A stretch of DNA of 64,000 nucleotides from CAYGOC01 sp964351495 (lineage in GTDB: Bacteria; Chlamydiota; Chlamydiia; Chlamydiales; SM23-39), in assembly GCA_964351495.1 (NCBI GenBank), contig CAYGOC010000009.1, positions 21,576-85,575 on the forward strand, given 5' to 3'. The notes under the pieces were generated by a model. The model did no database searches, was not told the DNA's origin, and saw nothing but the letters and a program-made list of their open reading frames with translations. Of this stretch, positions 60,102 to 64,000 are shown one piece after another. Each line of letters opens with the position of its first letter. Within the stretch, counting starts at the first letter, position 1. The position numbers and the translations under genes are program-made.

Positions 60102-60366
60102 AGAAGCCTTTTCGGAGCTAGAATCTATTTTACAAAAGATGAATGAGGGAGAAGTCCCTTTAGAAAAACTAGTAGAGCTCTTTGAAAAGGGAAACTCTCT
60201 TTTAGGGTACTGCCAAGCAAAACTAGAAGAAGCAGAAAAAAAGATTGAAATTCTTCTAAAAACAAAAGAGGGCCATCTTTCTTTAAATGAGCTAGGCATT
60301 CCCGAAAAGGCCCCCTTTTCCTTAGATAAAACTTCTCTCCCTTTATCAGATGATGAGCCTTTATGA
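60073..60366 (+). CDS. xseB: exodeoxyribonuclease VII small subunit
   Basis: The 97-residue subunit has the diagnostic LSFEEAFSELESILQKMNEGEVPLEKLVELFEKG, followed by AKLEEAEKKIEIL. The C-terminal ~30 residues are a flexible extension. It overlaps xseA upstream and dxs downstream (4 nt), consistent with a single operon. Confidence 0.94.
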   Translation: METVKNLSFEEAFSELESILQKMNEGEVPLEKLVELFEKGNSLLGYCQAKLEEAEKKIEILLKTKEGHLSLNELGIPEKAPFSLDKTSLPLSDDEPL

Positions 60367-62276
60367 GAGAAGCTGTGGAAAAAACTTCTTATCTAACAGA
60401 AGATTTTTCTCCGGAAGATCTAAAGAAGCTCTCTATACCACAACTGGAAGAACTTTCAGAAGAGATCCGTCAAAGAATTTTAGAAGTTCTTTCCATAAAC
60501 GGCGGACATCTTTCTTCTAATTTAGGGATTATTGAGCTGACTATAGCTCTTCACAAGGTTTTTTCTTCTCCGGAAGATCCTTTTATCTTTGATGTAAGCC
60601 ACCAATGTTATCCCCATAAAATTTTAACAAAAAGAAACGGTATTTTCCCTACTTTAAGAAAGTACCAAGGGATTTCCGGATTTTCTGATCCCACAGAGTC
60701 AGCTCACGATCATTTTTATGCAGGACACGCAGGAACCGCTCTTTCTTTGGCACTGGGAGTCGCCACTGCCAGGGATTTTTTTAAAGAAGATTATCACATA
60801 CTTCCCATTTTAGGAGATGCCAGTTTAACCTGTGGCCTTACCTTAGAAGCCCTAAACAACATTCCCCCCTCTTTGAAAAAATTTATCGTAATCTTAAATG
60901 ACAATAAAATGTCTATTTCTAAAAATGTGGGAAACATCAAAAACATTATGAGTAGGTTGGTAAATCATCCTACAGCCAATAAACTCTACTTTGAAATCCA
61001 GTCTTTTTTAAAAAAAATCCCCACTTTAGGACAAAATCTAGCAAGTCAAGGAAAAGCCCTTACCGAATCGATGAAAAACTTGGTCAGCCCTGCTGTTTTT
61101 TTTGAGCACTTTGGTCTGAATTACGTAGGCCCTATTGATGGGCATGATATCGGAAAGCTCATTTCTACTTTTAAGGCCGTAAAAGATACAGCTCGTCCTA
61201 TTTTAGTCCACGTTTTAACCCAAAAAGGAAAAGGGCTTCCTATTGCTATGCAAAATCCCACTTCTTATCATGGGGTAAGGCCTTTTGATTTAGTAAGCGG
61301 AAAATTCCTGCCTTCTCCTTCTAAAAAACCTACGTTTCCTAAAATTTTTGGAAAACATCTTATTAAAATGGCGTACGAAAACCCCTATTTTGTAGTCATT
61401 ACTCCGGCAACCCCTGCCGGAGCTTCTTTAGAAGGTTTTATGGAGCTCTTTCCCCAAAGAGCCATCGACGTGGGGATTGCAGAAGGACATGCCGTCACTT
61501 TTTCTGGAGGACTCGCTTATTACAAAAAGATGAAAGTTATCTGCTCTATCTATGCTACTTTTTTTCAAAGAGCGCTAGACAATTTATTTCAGGATGTATG
61601 CCTACAAAGACTTCCTGTTATTTTTGCTTTAGATAGGGCCTTTATATCGGGACCTGATGGTTCGACTCATCATGGAGTCTATGATATTTCTTTTTTAACC
61701 AGCATGCCTAATATGATTGTATGTCAACCTAGAAACGGACAGCTTTTAAAAGAGCTTTTAGAAAGCTCCTTTTCTTATGAGGATCCTGTCTCTATAAGAT
61801 ACCCTAACTTGTCTACAGAAGAAGGTTCTTCTTTTTTACAAAAAAGGCCCCTAGGAAAAGCGGAAGTATTAGCTTATGGAGAAAAGGTAGTTATTATTGC
61901 CTTAGGCCACATGAATGAAGTAGCACAAAAAGCTAGGATACTTTTAGAGAAAAAAGGGCTTTTCCCTACTATAATTGATCCTATCTTTTTAAAACCGCTA
62001 GATGCAGACCTTCTTTATGAGGTGATTTCAAAACACGAATTAGTAGTTACTTTAGAAGAGCATTCCGTAAGCTCCGGTCTTGGCAGTTTAATCAACAACT
62101 TCTTATTTCAGCATAAGTTAAATAAGCAAGTTTCTGTAATTAATTTAGGGGTCCCCTCTACTTTTATAGAGCATGGAGATAGAGAAATTTTATTACAAAA
62201 TATCGGTCTTTCTCCGGAATCTATTGCAAAATATATTGAAAACCATTTTGAATGGGAAAAAATAGGAATACCATGA
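60363..62276 (+). CDS. dxs: 1-deoxy-D-xylulose-5-phosphate synthase
   Basis: The 637-residue TPP enzyme condenses pyruvate and glyceraldehyde 3-phosphate, first step of the MEP pathway that IspG later serves. The N-terminal LSSNLGIIELTIALHKVF, DVSHQCYPHKIL and GDASLTCGLTLEALNNI...NDNKMSISKN form the TPP site (canonical GDG reads GDA here, as I recall for chlamydial Dxs). The pyrimidine domain has GIAEGHAVTFSGGLA and DRAFISGPDGSTHHGVYD. The stop overlaps the nadK start. Confidence 0.96.
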   Translation: MREAVEKTSYLTEDFSPEDLKKLSIPQLEELSEEIRQRILEVLSINGGHLSSNLGIIELTIALHKVFSSPEDPFIFDVSHQCYPHKILTKRNGIFPTLRKYQGISGFSDPTESAHDHFYAGHAGTALSLALGVATARDFFKEDYHILPILGDASLTCGLTLEALNNIPPSLKKFIVILNDNKMSISKNVGNIKNIMSRLVNHPTANKLYFEIQSFLKKIPTLGQNLASQGKALTESMKNLVSPAVFFEHFGLNYVGPIDGHDIGKLISTFKAVKDTARPILVHVLTQKGKGLPIAMQNPTSYHGVRPFDLVSGKFLPSPSKKPTFPKIFGKHLIKMAYENPYFVVITPATPAGASLEGFMELFPQRAIDVGIAEGHAVTFSGGLAYYKKMKVICSIYATFFQRALDNLFQDVCLQRLPVIFALDRAFISGPDGSTHHGVYDISFLTSMPNMIVCQPRNGQLLKELLESSFSYEDPVSIRYPNLSTEEGSSFLQKRPLGKAEVLAYGEKVVIIALGHMNEVAQKARILLEKKGLFPTIIDPIFLKPLDADLLYEVISKHELVVTLEEHSVSSGLGSLINNFLFQHKLNKQVSVINLGVPSTFIEHGDREILLQNIGLSPESIAKYIENHFEWEKIGIP

Positions 62277-63115
62277 TTATTGCCTTATTTCCCAATAAGC
62301 AGTTTCCTAAGTCTTTTTTAATTGCTAAAGAAATTAAGGGCTTTTTTCAAAAAAAAAACATCTCTTTAGTAGTGGAAGACTCTTTTTCCAAAAAAATGAA
62401 CTTACCTCCCCTATCTTCCGTTTCAAAAGAAGAGGTCCATTTTTTTTTAGCCTTTGGTGGGGATGGAACTATTTTAAGGTTGTATCATGAGCATATAGAC
62501 TATAAGGCTTCTATTTTAGGAATTAACTTAGGTCATTTAGGCTTTATGGCAGATATTCCCGTAAAGGAGTATAAAGCGTATCTTACCGATTTTATAAAGG
62601 GAAAATATTCCGTAGAGAAAAGGCTTGTCCTAAAGGGTACTATAGGTAAAAAAAAATGTCGTGCAGTAAATGATATTGTTTTACACAGACATATGAATTC
62701 TAGTTTAATAAAGCTTCATATAGAAATAGATGGTGTCTATATGAATACTTTTGTAGCAGATGGTCTGATTATATCTACTCCAAACGGTTCTACGGCTTAT
62801 TCACTAGCTGCAGGAGGCCCTATTTTAACGCCGGATCTAGATGCCTTTGTGATTACCCCTATTTGCGCCCATACGATTTCTAATCGTCCTTTTGTTTTAT
62901 CTTCTGATCACAAGGTAAAGATCAAATGCATAAACCAGAAAAAGCCGATAGAAGTAAGGGCAGATGGACTTGATTCTTTTTTACTAAAAAATGAGACATT
63001 AACTATCCAAAGAAGCAGACACCTTTTTCGGCTAGTAAACTTAGAAAAAAACGACTATTTTTATACCCTTAGAACGAAGCTCAACTGGTCCGGGAGTGCC
63101 AATATCGCAAATTAG
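62273..63115 (+). CDS. nadK: NAD kinase
   Basis: The 280-residue NAD kinase makes NADP. GGDGT is present (FGGDGTILRLYH), as are LGHLGFMADI, the conserved NDIVLHR and TPNGSTAYSLAAGGP. ATG 62273 overlaps the dxs stop (ATGA); an ATG 21 nt upstream would add an unlikely MGKNRNT. NADPH demand from Zwf and the MEP pathway gives it an obvious role. It overlaps the end of the convergent MORN gene by 4 nt. Confidence 0.95.
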   Translation: MIIALFPNKQFPKSFLIAKEIKGFFQKKNISLVVEDSFSKKMNLPPLSSVSKEEVHFFLAFGGDGTILRLYHEHIDYKASILGINLGHLGFMADIPVKEYKAYLTDFIKGKYSVEKRLVLKGTIGKKKCRAVNDIVLHRHMNSSLIKLHIEIDGVYMNTFVADGLIISTPNGSTAYSLAAGGPILTPDLDAFVITPICAHTISNRPFVLSSDHKVKIKCINQKKPIEVRADGLDSFLLKNETLTIQRSRHLFRLVNLEKNDYFYTLRTKLNWSGSANIAN

Positions 63116-64000
63116 ACTTGGTTCTTTTTAAGTGCTTCTAGTTTTGCTTTTGTCTTTGCTTTTTTCTCATTAAGAGCCGTTAAATATAGATATGCTGCTT
63201 CATTTTGAGAGGTCTGTATTCTTTTGATACACTCTTCAAAGAAGGTTATTCTCATTTCATAATATGCTTTCGGGCCCATATAGTTTTTCAAAAAAGCAAG
63301 AACACTTTTTACGGTACAGTTAGGTCCTGTTTGCGGTCTTTGCCAAAGAGGAGGCTGGAAAGAGGGACCTTCTACTTTGGGAAGACGGGAAAATAGCTCG
63401 TAAATCTCTTCTGTAGTAAATTTGTCAGGCTTCATTAACTTTTGGATAAACTCTCTTGTAACTTCTTCTTTAGGAATTTCCATTTCAAACATGGTTTCAA
63501 AACGGAGATCTTCGGGATGTTTATAATGAAACTGCGCTCCCCCTCCTGCGTTGTATATTTTAAAAACAACGGTATTATTGTCAGAGCTTGGTATGATTTG
63601 TAGCATCATAGCATGGTTTTTACTTTCAATAGGAAGCAGGAAAGATTTAGGCTGTTCTTCTTTGGTAATTCCTTCAAAAATTGTAGAAACTTTTTCCTCT
63701 TCCGGAAGAAAAAAAAGATCAATAGTAGATTTTAAAAGGTCTACCATTTCTGGATATATTCCCTTCTCTTTGAAGTAACTATAAAAAATAAGGATTGTGC
63801 TAATGGCAGATTGGAATTTCGTTTTTTGTAAAAGAGCACCAAGAAATACTGGATGGATTAAAAAAGAACTGTCAGTAATAAGAGATCCGTTAACCCAAGT
63901 TCCAATTAGTTTTTTTATTTCTTTTTTAGACATATACACATCCATAACCCCTTCTCCATGAGGCTTTCCCTTTTCTATAAAGCCTTCATAAATATCTCCT
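63112..64000 (-). CDS. MORN-repeat protein with a possible cysteine-peptidase-like C-terminus (5' end beyond window)
   Basis: The frame continues past the ATG at 63945 to the window edge without a stop. The extra codons spell GDIYEGFIEKGKPHGEGVM, a MORN repeat (Y-x-G-x4-G-x2-H-G-x-G). Counted from M at 63945, the C-terminal 277 residues have no family I recognise. There is a suggestive series: His111 (KNHAMMLQII), Asn132 (FKIYNAGGG), Gln202/205 and Cys210 (QRPQTGPNCTVKSVLAFL). This is the His...Asn/Asp...Gln...Cys order of clan CE cysteine peptidases, but the spacing is only roughly right. A lysine-rich helix ends the protein. MORN repeats bind membranes or lipids in several effectors. Confidence 0.65.
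   Translation of the reverse strand, partial: GDIYEGFIEKGKPHGEGVMDVYMSKKEIKKLIGTWVNGSLITDSSFLIHPVFLGALLQKTKFQSAISTILIFYSYFKEKGIYPEMVDLLKSTIDLFFLPEEEKVSTIFEGITKEEQPKSFLLPIESKNHAMMLQIIPSSDNNTVVFKIYNAGGGAQFHYKHPEDLRFETMFEMEIPKEEVTREFIQKLMKPDKFTTEEIYELFSRLPKVEGPSFQPPLWQRPQTGPNCTVKSVLAFLKNYMGPKAYYEMRITFFEECIKRIQTSQNEAAYLYLTALNEKKAKTKAKLEALKKNQV

Overview
The window looks like a draft-assembly piece (one 100-N gap) of an AT-rich genome from the phylum Chlamydiota, probably an amoeba- or arthropod-associated Parachlamydiales lineage (Simkania/Rhabdochlamydia-like) rather than Chlamydia itself. The phylum assignment rests on gene content and order: kdsB-pyrG-ruvX-zwf-opcA-pgl, rpmG-lolC/E-lolD, leuS-waaA, tpiA-xseA-xseB-dxs, a long three-domain IspG, PPi-type phosphofructokinase, and a 52-residue Chlamydiae/Verrucomicrobia small basic protein. 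The lineage is inferred from the many extra genes that Chlamydia lacks. No transposase, integrase, CRISPR array or rRNA operon is visible.

Layout. 1-5108 is an accessory block: a secreted endonuclease/exonuclease/phosphatase-family protein (cut by the window edge), an F-box/LRR-like gene broken by the gap, a frameshifted HigB/RelE-type toxin with two antitoxin-like HTH genes, and an F-box-like membrane protein. It abuts tRNA-Met and tRNA-fMet (5152-5307). 5318-12513 is a minus-strand core block (waaA, leuS, ispG, aldo/keto reductase, methyltransferase). 12591-19922 carries brnQ, a MATE exporter, a USP-type deubiquitinase, PPi-phosphofructokinase and serine dehydratase. 20024-31030 is the kdsB-pyrG-ruvX-hsp20-zwf-opcA-pgl block, interrupted by lineage-specific genes: a small membrane protein, a membrane protein with a caspase-like C-terminus, and a membrane J-domain protein. 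31082-48544 is mostly plus-strand housekeeping: tsaD, rpmG, a Lol transporter, ugd, ispA, sugar transferase, galE, an MreD-like gene, IMPase, folD, rnr, two DUF502 genes, a thioesterase, an AAA/DUF4143 ATPase, a HolC-like gene, small basic proteins and a CorC-like protein. 48620-57572 holds DUF3604 and HEAT-repeat proteins, an LptD-like barrel and a sugar dehydrogenase/GMC oxidoreductase pair. 57578-64000 holds secG-tpiA, xseA-xseB-dxs-nadK and the end of a MORN-repeat protein.

How it fits together. The core genes feed the pentose phosphate pathway (zwf, opcA, pgl), glycolysis (pfp, tpiA), the MEP isoprenoid route (dxs, ispG, ispA) and Kdo-LPS synthesis and export (kdsB, waaA, LptD-like). Set into this core are proteins resembling eukaryotic or effector domains: F-box, LRR, USP peptidase, caspase-like peptidase, J-domain and MORN. 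The clearest are the USP deubiquitinase (Cys, His and Asp all visible) and the membrane-anchored caspase-like protein (His-Gly and Asp-Ser-Cys motifs). Together with the F-box-like genes they suggest manipulation of host ubiquitin and protease pathways, which is inference. A family of small membrane proteins (23439-24119, the N-terminal half of 26770-28065, and perhaps 2225-2704) may be a lineage-specific paralogue family. All functions are predicted from reading the translations; no database search was run.
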